Shown here piece after piece: positions 6,303 to 13,270 of a stretch of DNA of 13,767 bases (positions are counted from its first letter, which is position 1; each line of letters begins with the position of its first letter). A program made the translations under genes and the position numbers. Under the pieces are notes generated by a model that was not told the origin of the DNA, did not search any database, and worked only from the letters and a program-made list of their open reading frames with translations. This DNA is from Faecalitalea sp. UBA4312. Its GTDB lineage: Bacteria; Bacillota_I; Bacilli_A; Erysipelotrichales; Erysipelotrichaceae. The stretch covers positions 1 to 13,767 of the forward strand of contig DGUK01000096.1 of NCBI GenBank assembly GCA_002394635.1. Direction: 5' to 3'.

Positions 6303-7007
6303 TCAAACCTCCATGGATTCCTTACCGTCCATTCGGACTTCCAGCTCCTTGATGATTTTTACCCCGGAGCTTGTTCCGATTCGCTCGGCACCGGCCTGGA
6401 TCATGGCTAGGAAGGTATTGGCATCCCGGATGCCTCCGGCAGCTTTTACTTTTACGGCATCGCCAACGGTTTCTTTCATCAGTCGTACATTTTCTACCGT
6501 TGCACCGGCTGTACCGAATCCGGTACTGGTTTTAATAAAGGTTGGCTGTACTTCCTTGGCAATCTTAGCCATTTCTATGATCTCTTCTTTTGTCAGATAA
6601 CACGTTTCAAAGATGACCTTGGATGGAATCCCGTGCTTTTTACAGATAGTGACGATTTTTTCCATCTCTTCTCTGATATAGTCCCAGTTGTGTTCTTTCA
6701 CCTCGGTCAGATTGGCGACATAATCAATTTCGGTGGCTCCGTTATCGATCGCATCCTGCGTTTCAAAACATTTAGACGCAATGGATGTCTGTCCTAAAGG
6801 GAAAGCGATAGCGGCTCCTACATGTACATCCGTCCCTTTCAGATACCCGGCACAACGGCGGGACTGCACCTGGTTGATAGCAACCATGCGGAAATGATGA
6901 TCCTTGGCCTCCTGGCATAATTGGGCCATAGCCTGGTCATTGGCATCGGCGTGTAAGTTTGTATGATCGATGAGTTGCGCAAAATCATCCAATGTATATG
7001 TTTTCAT
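6303..7007 (-). CDS. deoC: Deoxyribose-phosphate aldolase family protein (DeoC-like)
   Basis: This 234-aa class I aldolase has the DeoC TIM barrel. The Schiff-base Lys159 lies in FIKTSTGFG (157-165), the second active-site lysine, Lys188, in VKAAGGIRD (187-195), Asp95 in EIDYVAN, and the phosphate-binding loops GGIR and GTSSG (211-215) are present. Canonical DeoC cleaves 2-deoxyribose 5-phosphate to glyceraldehyde 3-phosphate and acetaldehyde. Several normally conserved segments differ: [10 protein letters not shown] instead of IDHTLLKPDA, and VAINQVQ where VCVNP is usual. The catalytic lysines are intact, so it is probably an active aldolase, but the substrate may not be deoxyribose phosphate. 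AGGAGGATCC precedes the ATG. It is first in an operon with manA and the reductase, and no deoxynucleoside-catabolism gene (phosphopentomutase, nucleoside phosphorylase) is near. Confidence 0.88.
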   Translation of the reverse strand: MKTYTLDDFAQLIDHTNLHADANDQAMAQLCQEAKDHHFRMVAINQVQSRRCAGYLKGTDVHVGAAIAFPLGQTSIASKCFETQDAIDNGATEIDYVANLTEVKEHNWDYIREEMEKIVTICKKHGIPSKVIFETCYLTKEEIIEMAKIAKEVQPTFIKTSTGFGTAGATVENVRLMKETVGDAVKVKAAGGIRDANTFLAMIQAGAERIGTSSGVKIIKELEVRMDGKESMEV

Positions 7008-7034
7008 CTTGGATCCTCCTGTTTCTAGGTTTAA

Positions 7035-7062
7035 ATTATCATATATGTAAACAATATGTCAA
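7035..7062 (-). promoter_or_regulatory. Sigma-A type promoter for the deoC-manA-reductase operon
   Basis: On the minus strand TTGACA (7062-7057) is a perfect -35. After a 16-base spacer comes GATAAT (7040-7035), a 5/6 match to the -10. The predicted start of transcription is about 20 bases before the deoC ATG at 7007. The -35 overlaps one of the TATGTCAA octamers. Confidence 0.7.
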
Positions 7063-7110
7063 TTTAAAATCAAAATAAATCTATAATTATATTACATAAA
7101 AGTTGACATA
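7044..7110. promoter_or_regulatory. Candidate GntR operator: four TATGTMAA-like octamers
   Basis: TATGTAAA (7044-7051) and TATGTCAA (7055-7062) lie on the plus strand, 11 bases apart. ATTACATA (7091-7098) and TTGACATA (7103-7110) are reverse copies, 12 bases apart. The two pairs face each other across the divergent promoter region, and the inner-left and outer-right copies contain the two -35 hexamers. About one helical turn within each pair suggests protein binding on one DNA face. The regulator encoded at 7150 is the obvious candidate. A separate 10-bp palindrome, TATAATTATA (7082-7091), lies between the pairs. Confidence 0.45.
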
Positions 7111-7131
7111 ATAAAAATAATTCTTTACAAT
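7103..7131 (+). promoter_or_regulatory. Sigma-A type promoter for the GntR regulator gene
   Basis: TTGACA (7103-7108), a 17-base spacer and TACAAT (7126-7131, 5/6 match) form a near-consensus promoter. Transcription should start near 7138, only about 12 bases before the ATG at 7150, so the leader is little more than the AGGAGA ribosome binding site (7138-7143). The -35 coincides with one TTGACATA octamer, which would allow autorepression. Confidence 0.75.
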
Positions 7132-7149
7132 AATGCTAGGAGAATATTT

Positions 7150-7866
7150 ATGGAAGCAATGTACCGGAAAATCAGCAAAGATATTTATGAAAAGATCAAT
7201 ACAGGTGTTTATAAACAGGGAAGCACCATTCCAACGGAATTTGAACTGGCCGAGATGTACCAGGTCAGCCGGCCTACCATACGACAGGCTGTTCAGCTGC
7301 TGGTGGATGATGGATATCTGGAAAAGCGAAAAAAAAGAGGAACTATCGTATGTGCACCGAAGATCCGGCAGAATTTTGTACAGACGATTGCCAATTTTGA
7401 ATCCGAAGCGGTGAAGAACGGCTTTCATTCAAAAACTACGGTTTTGTCTTTCAAAAAAGAAAAACCGAACATCGAGGTCAGCACCCAGCTGCATCTCAAC
7501 CCATCCGATATGGTCTATAAACTGGTACGTCTGCGCTATATTGACCAACAGCCCAATGTGATCGTAACAACCTATGTTCCTTGGTCGCTCTATCCGGATC
7601 TGGAAAAGGAAGATATGACCACAAAGAGCTTATATGATTATTTTGAAGAGTGTAAGAATCCAATTTATCGTATGGAAAGAAAGATGGAGACGATCAAAGC
7701 CGATGCCACGGCTGCCGATCTTCTGGATATTGACCAGGCGGACCCGATGTTCTATTTTCATTCGGTGGGATTTGATCGACAGAATCGCAGGATCGAATAT
7801 TCAATCTCGAAATACAGAGGAGATACCAATTATTTTTCTTTTCAATTGTTTTCAGATAAAGTATGA
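7150..7866 (+). CDS. GntR family transcriptional regulator, HutC/UTRA subfamily
   Basis: The 238-aa protein has an N-terminal winged helix-turn-helix (about residues 4-70) with the GntR signature. IPTEFELAEMYQVS precedes the recognition helix RPTIRQAV (41-48), and the wing ends in KRGTIV. A UTRA effector domain follows (about 90-235), recognised by YVPWSLYPDLE (142-152), the linker LYDYFEE, and the closing segment EYSISKYRGD (216-225). Family knowledge: HutC-type regulators are usually repressors released by a sugar phosphate or related metabolite. It is divergent from deoC-manA-reductase across 142 bases that carry both promoters and the repeated octamers, so it most likely controls that operon and itself. 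AGGAGA lies 6 bases before the ATG. It is followed after 30 bases by the 153-aa gene, with no terminator between. Confidence 0.93.
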   Translation: MEAMYRKISKDIYEKINTGVYKQGSTIPTEFELAEMYQVSRPTIRQAVQLLVDDGYLEKRKKRGTIVCAPKIRQNFVQTIANFESEAVKNGFHSKTTVLSFKKEKPNIEVSTQLHLNPSDMVYKLVRLRYIDQQPNVIVTTYVPWSLYPDLEKEDMTTKSLYDYFEECKNPIYRMERKMETIKADATAADLLDIDQADPMFYFHSVGFDRQNRRIEYSISKYRGDTNYFSFQLFSDKV

Positions 7867-7896
7867 TATGAGTAGTGTTTCGGGGAGGATCTAGAG

Positions 7897-8358
7897 ATGA
7901 TTTTTAAAGGGATAAGTGAACAAGGTGAATTTCAGGTCGTAGATTATGCAACGACATGGAAATATGGATATAAGTTTATGCTCGATGCAGTACAGATCAT
8001 GATCAACACTGACTTTATCGGAAACGATTTACAGAGGGTTGCCAGTGGAAAAATCAACGGTGAGCAAGTGGAATGGCTGGAAGATGTAAAACGTTATGGA
8101 AATATTGTACGCATGACGCCGGGGTTGCAGGAAGAATGGGCTGTATTGATCGTATCCGGTGTTTCACAGACGATGCAGGTTCCCATACAGCTGATGTTCT
8201 TTAACCAGACTAATGCGGTACGTGTGGTCTGTCCAGTCAAAAAATTTATTGAGGACAAGGGAGAACACGTTTTTGACAACTTTGTCAACAGTCTGGAAAT
8301 CAAAGCATATTGTGAGGATACGCGCAGAAAAACAATAGAAGAAATGAAGGCATCGTAA
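7897..8358 (+). CDS. Conserved-looking 153-aa protein of unknown function
   Basis: I do not recognise this protein. It is soluble, without a signal peptide, membrane segment or metal-binding motif. The first ~45 residues mix beta and helix (GEFQVVDYATTWKYGYKFML), the middle (about 55-118) alternates hydrophobic residues as in a beta sheet (WAVLIVSGVSQ, PIQLMFF, AVRVVCP), and the end is an amphipathic helix. A GGGGAGG site (about 7881-7887) precedes the ATG. It starts 30 bases after the regulator's stop and shares its transcript until the terminator at 8347. Its place between the sugar regulator and the hydrogenase does not settle a role: the terminator separates it from the hydrogenase, so a tie to the regulator is more likely. 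The ribosome binding site and tight terminator make it a convincing gene. Confidence 0.75.
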   Translation: MIFKGISEQGEFQVVDYATTWKYGYKFMLDAVQIMINTDFIGNDLQRVASGKINGEQVEWLEDVKRYGNIVRMTPGLQEEWAVLIVSGVSQTMQVPIQLMFFNQTNAVRVVCPVKKFIEDKGEHVFDNFVNSLEIKAYCEDTRRKTIEEMKAS

Positions 8359-8373
8359 AGGATGTCTTTTTTT
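8347..8373 (+). terminator. Rho-independent terminator overlapping the end of the 153-aa gene
   Basis: AAGGCATC (8347-8354) pairs with GATGTCTT (8361-8368), with one G-U pair, around a 6-base loop. It is followed by T residues through 8373. The left arm is made from the last codons of the gene and the stop codon is in the loop. It separates the regulator transcript from the hydrogenase operon. Confidence 0.8.
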
Positions 8374-8411
8374 ATGCACAATGAGTTAGAAACATCAAAC
8401 CGTTTTAAAAA

Positions 8412-8450
8412 TTAACACAAGATTAATGATAAAAAGCTTGTTATAGTTAA
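8412..8450 (+). promoter_or_regulatory. Extended -10 promoter with overlapping inverted repeat, hydrogenase operon
   Basis: TGTTATAGT (8439-8447) is an extended -10 (TGn plus a 5/6 match to TATAAT). No good -35 lies 16-18 bases upstream. The predicted start is near 8454, giving a leader of about 50 bases before the ATG at 8504. An interrupted inverted repeat covers it: TTAAC (8412-8416) with GTTAA (8446-8450), and ACAAG (8417-8421) with CTTGT (8437-8441). The right arm is split by TATA, so a protein bound there would cover the -10. A terminator just upstream requires a promoter in this spacer. Confidence 0.45.
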
Positions 8451-8503
8451 GTAAAGATGTGACTATTTTATATCAATACATGCAATGAATGAGAGGAGCG
8501 AAA

Positions 8504-9007
8504 ATGGAAAAACTAAATGGAAGTGCGCTTGCCACAATTGATGCAATTGTAGCCAGGCACAGAAATCAGGCGGGTCCATGTATTGAGATGCTGCATGAGG
8601 TTCAAAATGAACTGGGCTATATTCCTTTTGAAGCCATGGAAAAGATTGCGGAAGCAACCAACAGCAGTGTAGCCGAAGTATATGGAGTTGTGATGTTCTA
8701 TGCACAATTTACCACCGAGCCAAAAGGACGGCATGTCATTAATGTCTGTTTGGGTACCGCTTGTTATGTAAAAGGTGCGCAACAGCTGATTGACCGAGTT
8801 CAAAAGTTGACGGGGGCACAGGTAAACAAAACCAGTGCAGACGGATTATTCTCACTGGATGCTACGCGATGTCTGGGAGCATGTGGACTGGCACCGGTTT
8901 GTATTATTGATGGCAAAGTTTATGGAAATGCCTTGCTTGGAACTAATTTTACCGATGAGATTCGTCGCATAATAAAAGAGGAAAGAACGACGGAGAGTGC
9001 ATCATGA
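8504..9007 (+). CDS. hydC: NuoE-like [2Fe-2S] subunit of NAD-linked [FeFe]-hydrogenase
   Basis: The 167-aa protein is the thioredoxin-like accessory subunit (NuoE/HndA/HydC family). The start at 8504 is chosen because AGAGGAG (8492-8498) stands 5 bases before it. The in-frame ATG at 8489 lies upstream of that site. The helical N-terminal domain contains LHEVQNELGYIP (30-41) and EVYGVVMFYAQF (58-69), typical of NuoE. The [2Fe-2S] cluster is bound by Cys82 and Cys87 (CLGTAC) and Cys123 and Cys127 (CLGAC). Length agrees with the family (about 160 aa). It passes electrons in the flavin-containing part of the complex. Its last four bases overlap the hydB start (ATGA), implying coupled translation and fixed stoichiometry. 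Confidence 0.95.
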   Translation: MEKLNGSALATIDAIVARHRNQAGPCIEMLHEVQNELGYIPFEAMEKIAEATNSSVAEVYGVVMFYAQFTTEPKGRHVINVCLGTACYVKGAQQLIDRVQKLTGAQVNKTSADGLFSLDATRCLGACGLAPVCIIDGKVYGNALLGTNFTDEIRRIIKEERTTESAS

Positions 9008-10905
9008 CAGAAAAGATCAGAACGTTGGAAACGCTACGGAAGATCCGTGAAAAAGAAAGAATTCATCTGCAGCTGCGACTGGATGACAAAATTTCCTTGA
9101 CCGAAGAAGATCAACATATGAATATTCTTGTCTGTGCCGGTACCGGCTGTACAGCAGGAGAATCCGCAAAATTGATCGATCAGCTGAACGAAGAAATCAA
9201 AGAAGCCGATTTGTCGGACCGTGTAAGGGTCATCAAGACCGGATGTTTTGGCTTTTGTCAAAAGGGCCCTATCGTTGCAATCTATCCGGATAAAGTATTT
9301 TATACCCATGTTAAACCGGACAACGCAAAGCAGATCGTGCAGGAACATGTGATCGGTGGGCGGATCATTCAGGATCTGCAGATGTTTGATACCAGTCGTA
9401 TTGATGGCTCTAAGATTTATGATATCGATAAGATTGGATTCTACGAAAAACAAAAGCGAATTGCGCTAAGAAATTGTGGACGTATCAATCCCGAAGAAAT
9501 TTATGAATATATTGCGGTGGATGGATATGAAGCATTGTTCCACGCATTGAATGAGATGACACCACAGGATGTGATCGATCAGATCAAGGCATCCGGCTTG
9601 CGTGGGCGTGGGGGCGCCGGTTTCCCGACCGGGGTAAAATGGCAGTTTGAAAAGAACCAGCCAGGCAATGAAAAATATGTCATCTGCAATGCAGATGAAG
9701 GGGACCCGGGGGCTTTTATGGATCGTTCTTTATTGGAAGGTGATCCTCATGCAATCCTGGAAGGCATGATCATCATGGCGTATGCTGTAGGGGCACATCA
9801 CGGTTATATCTATATTCGGGCAGAGTATCCGATTGCGGTATCCCGTTTGCGTATAGCCATACGGCAAGCAGAGGAAATGGGTTTTCTGGGAAGAAATATT
9901 TTAGGATCTGGATTTGATTTTGATCTGGAGATCCGGCTAGGTGCCGGTGCGTTTGTATGTGGAGAGGAGACGGCATTGATTGCTTCGATCGAAGGAAAAC
10001 GAGGCATGCCAAGTCCAAAACCACCATTCCCAGCTGTAGCTGGTGTTTGGGGAAAACCTACCTCCATTAACAATGTGGAAACGATTGCCAACATAGCCCA
10101 GATCATTAAAAACGGACCGGAATGGTACGCAGAGATGGGGACCGAAAGATCCAAAGGAACCAAAGTCTTTGCGTTAGGAGGCAAAATCAATAATACCGGA
10201 TTGGTGGAAATACCGATGGGAACTACATTACGGGAAATTATTTATGATATTGGCGGTGGATGTCCAAACGGAAAGAAGTTTAAAGCTGTACAGACCGGTG
10301 GACCTTCTGGTGGCTGTCTGACCGAAAAAGAACTGGACACCCCAATTACATATGAAAATTTAATAGAGGCCGGTTCTATGATGGGCTCCGGTGGCATGAT
10401 CGTATTGGATGAAGATAACTGTATGGTGGATGTTGCCCGTTTCTATATGGAATTCATCTGTGATGAATCATGCGGAAAATGTACCCCTTGTCGTGTCGGT
10501 ACCAAACGTTTATTGGAAATGTTGACGAAAATCACTGCCGGGGAAGGTACGATGGATATGCTGGATGAAATGGAAGAACTGTGTCGGGAAATCAAGGATA
10601 CGGCATTATGTGGTCTGGGACAGACGGCGCCGAATCCGATCCTTTCAACGCTGCGTTATTTCCGGGAAGAATATGAAGCACATATTCTGGAAAAACGTTG
10701 TCCAGCACATGTATGTAAGGATTTGTTGACATATTCCATCGATCCGACCAAATGTCGTGCGTGTTCATTATGTGCACGTAATTGTCCGGCCGAAGCGATT
10801 ACCGGGAAGCCGGGCAAGGAAGTTTATAAGATCGATCCTTCGAAATGTATCAAATGTGGTTTATGTATGTCAAACTGCCGGTTTGCGGCAATTGAAAGAA
10901 ACTAG
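9004..10905 (+). CDS. hydB: NuoF-like flavoprotein subunit of NAD-linked [FeFe]-hydrogenase
   Basis: The 633-aa protein has the full HydB arrangement. An N-terminal thioredoxin-like [2Fe-2S] domain uses Cys44, Cys49, Cys81 and Cys85. The FMN/NADH-binding NuoF core follows, with GLRGRGGAGFPTG (198-210), CNADEGDPGAF (228-238) and CGEETALI (319-326). After an SLBB segment, a [4Fe-4S] site uses Cys490, Cys493 and Cys496 in SCGKCTPC plus Cys536. Two C-terminal ferredoxin-type clusters use Cys584/587/590/594 and Cys615/618/621/625. The extra N- and C-terminal cluster domains separate it from plain NuoF and match the electron-bifurcating or NADH-dependent hydrogenases (T. maritima HydB is about the same length). 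It oxidises or reduces NAD(H) at FMN and exchanges electrons with ferredoxin and HydA in the cytoplasm. It overlaps hydC by 4 bases and lies 14 bases before hydA. Confidence 0.96.
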   Translation: MTEKIRTLETLRKIREKERIHLQLRLDDKISLTEEDQHMNILVCAGTGCTAGESAKLIDQLNEEIKEADLSDRVRVIKTGCFGFCQKGPIVAIYPDKVFYTHVKPDNAKQIVQEHVIGGRIIQDLQMFDTSRIDGSKIYDIDKIGFYEKQKRIALRNCGRINPEEIYEYIAVDGYEALFHALNEMTPQDVIDQIKASGLRGRGGAGFPTGVKWQFEKNQPGNEKYVICNADEGDPGAFMDRSLLEGDPHAILEGMIIMAYAVGAHHGYIYIRAEYPIAVSRLRIAIRQAEEMGFLGRNILGSGFDFDLEIRLGAGAFVCGEETALIASIEGKRGMPSPKPPFPAVAGVWGKPTSINNVETIANIAQIIKNGPEWYAEMGTERSKGTKVFALGGKINNTGLVEIPMGTTLREIIYDIGGGCPNGKKFKAVQTGGPSGGCLTEKELDTPITYENLIEAGSMMGSGGMIVLDEDNCMVDVARFYMEFICDESCGKCTPCRVGTKRLLEMLTKITAGEGTMDMLDEMEELCREIKDTALCGLGQTAPNPILSTLRYFREEYEAHILEKRCPAHVCKDLLTYSIDPTKCRACSLCARNCPAEAITGKPGKEVYKIDPSKCIKCGLCMSNCRFAAIERN

Positions 10906-10919
10906 CAGGGGGAACTCCT

Positions 10920-12686
10920 ATGGCTGAAGTACATATTAAGATAAATAACCAGTTTATTACTGCCGAGCAGGGCGATACTATCCTGGATGCGGCGAATCGT
11001 TCCGGTATTCAGATTCCTACTTTGTGCTATTTGAAAAATGTAATTCGTACCGGTGCCTGCCGGGTTTGTCTGGTAGAGGTGAAAGGAGCAAGAGCTCTGT
11101 TATCTGCGTGCACCACGCCGGTATCGGAAGGAATGGAGGTCTGGACAAACTCCGAACGTGCTATACGTGGCCGGAAGACGACAGTAGAGCTGATCATGTC
11201 CAATCACAATAAGAACTGCTTGTCTTGTAAACGAAATACAAACTGTGAGCTGCAGAGGCTGTGTGCCGAGCTCGGGATTCGACAAAATCGTTTTGAAGGA
11301 GAGCATACACAACCTACATATGAGGATGCCAGCTGGGGCATCGTTCGTGATACGTCCAAGTGTGTATTATGTGAACGTTGTATTGGTACCTGTGCCAATG
11401 TACAGGGAATCGGGATCCTAGGCTTACAGAATCGAGGATTCAAAACCATTTGTGGACCAGTCTATAACGGAAGCTTCGATGATGTAAACTGTATGCAGTG
11501 TGGACAATGTGTTATTGCCTGTCCGGTTGGTGCATTGACAGAAAAGGAAGAAATCCATAGCGTCATTACGGCCATCAACGATCCGGACAAGATCGTCATC
11601 TGTCAGACAGCACCGGCTGTCCGCGCTTCTCTGGGCGAAGAATTCGGTCTTCCGATCGGTACCTTGGTAACCGGAAAGATGGTGGCGGCTTTAAAACGCT
11701 GCGGTTTTGACAGAGTCTATGATACCAACTTCGGGGCTGATCTGACCATTATGGAAGAAGGCAGTGAATTGCTGCGACGGATCCAGAACGGAGGTACATT
11801 ACCAATGTTTACATCGTGTTCACCAGGATGGGTCCGCTACGTTGAATACCAGTATCCGGAACTGCTTTCGCACTTATCCAGTGCTAAATCACCCCATATG
11901 ATGTTTGGGGCTATTTGTAAGACATATTGGGCACAGAAACACAACGTTGATCCATCTAAGATCTTTGTGGTATCGATCATGCCATGCATTGCCAAGAAAT
12001 CAGAAGCTCGTCGTCCGGAATGCGAAACCGGTGACTATCCGGATGTAGATGCTGTATTGACGACCCGTGAAGCCGGAAGGCTGATCAAGATGTACGGAAT
12101 CGATGAACTGGATGCTCTGGAAGATGAAAATTTCGATATGGATTTTCTGGGTGAATATACCGGTGCCGGCGTTATCTTCGGCGCAACCGGTGGTGTGATG
12201 GAAGCAGCGTTACGAACTGTCAAACAGAAACTCGAAAACAAGCCTTTAGAGCGTGTTGATTTTATGGAATGCCGTGGTATGGCCGGTGTAAAGGAGGCTC
12301 AGATTGATCTGAACGGAGAAAAAATCTGGATTGCGATTGCGTCTTCCATGACATGTGCTAAACCATTATTGGAAGATGTTCGTGCTGGTATCTCTAAATA
12401 CGTATTCATTGAAATCATGGGCTGTCCTGGCGGATGTATCAATGGTGGAGGCCAGTCCATCGTATCTGCTCGTAAGAAGCATGGTACTATTGGTTACACA
12501 TATAAAGACCGTCGCATGAAAGCATTGTACGATGAAGACCGGTTTAAGGAAAAAAGAGTATCCATGGATAATGTACAGCTGCAGAAGCTGTATGAGGATT
12601 TTCTGGGAGAACCGGGAAGTGAAATTGCGGAAAAATTGTTACATACAACCTATTCCCCGAAAAAGAAATTTAAGATCGTTCAATAG
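10920..12686 (+). CDS. hydA: Catalytic subunit of NAD-linked [FeFe]-hydrogenase (H-cluster)
   Basis: The 588-aa protein reduces protons to H2, or the reverse, at the H-cluster. Domains in order: a NuoG-like [2Fe-2S] domain (Cys36, 47, 50, 64); a His-Cys [4Fe-4S] site (His96, Cys100, 103, 109); a two-cluster ferredoxin domain (Cys148/151/154/158 and Cys191/194/197/201); then the hydrogenase core. Core motifs are L1 TSCSPGW (298-304), L2 MPCIAKKSE (354-362, Cys356) and L3 EIMGCPGGCINGGGQ (498-512, Cys502 and Cys506). L1 usually reads TSCCPxW. Here the second Cys, an H-cluster [4Fe-4S] ligand in characterised enzymes, is Ser301. The domain set matches the M3 class, and it lacks the extra C-terminal [2Fe-2S] domain of T. 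maritima HydA. AGGGGGAA precedes the ATG. No maturation gene (hydE, hydF, hydG) is in the window. A terminator closes the operon at 12693. Confidence 0.96.
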   Translation: MAEVHIKINNQFITAEQGDTILDAANRSGIQIPTLCYLKNVIRTGACRVCLVEVKGARALLSACTTPVSEGMEVWTNSERAIRGRKTTVELIMSNHNKNCLSCKRNTNCELQRLCAELGIRQNRFEGEHTQPTYEDASWGIVRDTSKCVLCERCIGTCANVQGIGILGLQNRGFKTICGPVYNGSFDDVNCMQCGQCVIACPVGALTEKEEIHSVITAINDPDKIVICQTAPAVRASLGEEFGLPIGTLVTGKMVAALKRCGFDRVYDTNFGADLTIMEEGSELLRRIQNGGTLPMFTSCSPGWVRYVEYQYPELLSHLSSAKSPHMMFGAICKTYWAQKHNVDPSKIFVVSIMPCIAKKSEARRPECETGDYPDVDAVLTTREAGRLIKMYGIDELDALEDENFDMDFLGEYTGAGVIFGATGGVMEAALRTVKQKLENKPLERVDFMECRGMAGVKEAQIDLNGEKIWIAIASSMTCAKPLLEDVRAGISKYVFIEIMGCPGGCINGGGQSIVSARKKHGTIGYTYKDRRMKALYDEDRFKEKRVSMDNVQLQKLYEDFLGEPGSEIAEKLLHTTYSPKKKFKIVQ

Positions 12687-12692
12687 ATCAAC

Positions 12693-12719
12693 AAGATCGC
12701 AGAGATGCGGTCTTTTTCT
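12693..12719 (+). terminator. Rho-independent terminator of the hydrogenase operon
   Basis: AAGATCGCA (12693-12701) pairs with TGCGGTCTT (12706-12714), with one G-U pair, around a GAGA loop. It is followed by TTTCTT after the stem. It begins 7 bases after the hydA stop. Confidence 0.85.
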
Positions 12720-12784
12720 TTATCAAAATAAGGAAGAAAAGGATCCGAAAAATATGATATCCTTTGTACAGGAGGATAAAGGAT

Positions 12785-13270
12785 ATGAACGCTTTAATGA
12801 TTTATTATTCTTTTGAAGGAAATACAGACTATGTGGCTTCTAAATTCAAGGAGTATCTGGATATTGATACGGAACGATTGACCGTGATGAACGAGCCGCC
12901 AAAGAAAGGGCTGGGAAAATTCCTTCATGGAGGAAAGAGTGCCTTGCGAAAAGAGGATCCTCGTATGAACGCCTTACAGGCAGATGTCCGGGCATATGAT
13001 ACGATTCTGATTGCTTTCCCTGTATGGGCCGGTACATGTCCCCCTGCCATTGATATGTGCTTGAAAACATATCCATTTAAGGATAAGAATGTCTATATTA
13101 TCGCGACGTCAGCCAGTGGAAATGCCAAAAAGGCAATGATCAATGTAACGGAAATGATGGCCGGCAATCTGATTGTTGACACGCTGAGCTTGACGAGCCC
13201 TTTAAAGAACAAAGAAAAAACGGATGCACAGATCCAGGAATTCTGTCAAAAGATAACGGGAAGATTGTAG
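12785..13270 (+). CDS. Flavodoxin-like protein
   Basis: The start at 12785 gives 161 aa beginning MNALMIYYSFEGNT. AGGAGG (12770-12775) lies 9 bases before it, so the in-frame TTG at 12764 is not the start. SFEGNT (9-14) is the FMN phosphate loop of the flavodoxin fold. FPVWAGTCPP (78-87) and TSASGN (108-113) match the flavin-ring loops of long-chain flavodoxin-like proteins of Bacillota. It has no Fe-S motif, signal peptide or membrane segment. It probably binds FMN and acts as a one- or two-electron carrier or a small quinone or disulfide reductase. The sequence does not say which. It follows the hydrogenase operon but is cut off from it by a terminator, so any functional link as an electron partner is inference. 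No clear promoter is visible in the 65-base gap. Confidence 0.85.
   Translation: MNALMIYYSFEGNTDYVASKFKEYLDIDTERLTVMNEPPKKGLGKFLHGGKSALRKEDPRMNALQADVRAYDTILIAFPVWAGTCPPAIDMCLKTYPFKDKNVYIIATSASGNAKKAMINVTEMMAGNLIVDTLSLTSPLKNKEKTDAQIQEFCQKITGRL

Noticed and set aside
8489..8503. Upstream in-frame ATG for hydC at 8489
   Set aside because: The good AGAGGAG site lies after it and serves the ATG at 8504. Nothing suitable lies before 8489.
12738..12765. 7-bp inverted repeat AAAGGAT/ATCCTTT before the flavodoxin-like gene
   Set aside because: It is short, AT-rich and without a T run. It could be an operator, but there is nothing beyond the repeat itself to support one.
12764..12784. TTG start for the flavodoxin-like gene
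   Set aside because: AGGAGG at 12770-12775 lies inside that extension and is correctly spaced for the ATG at 12785, where the flavodoxin fold begins.
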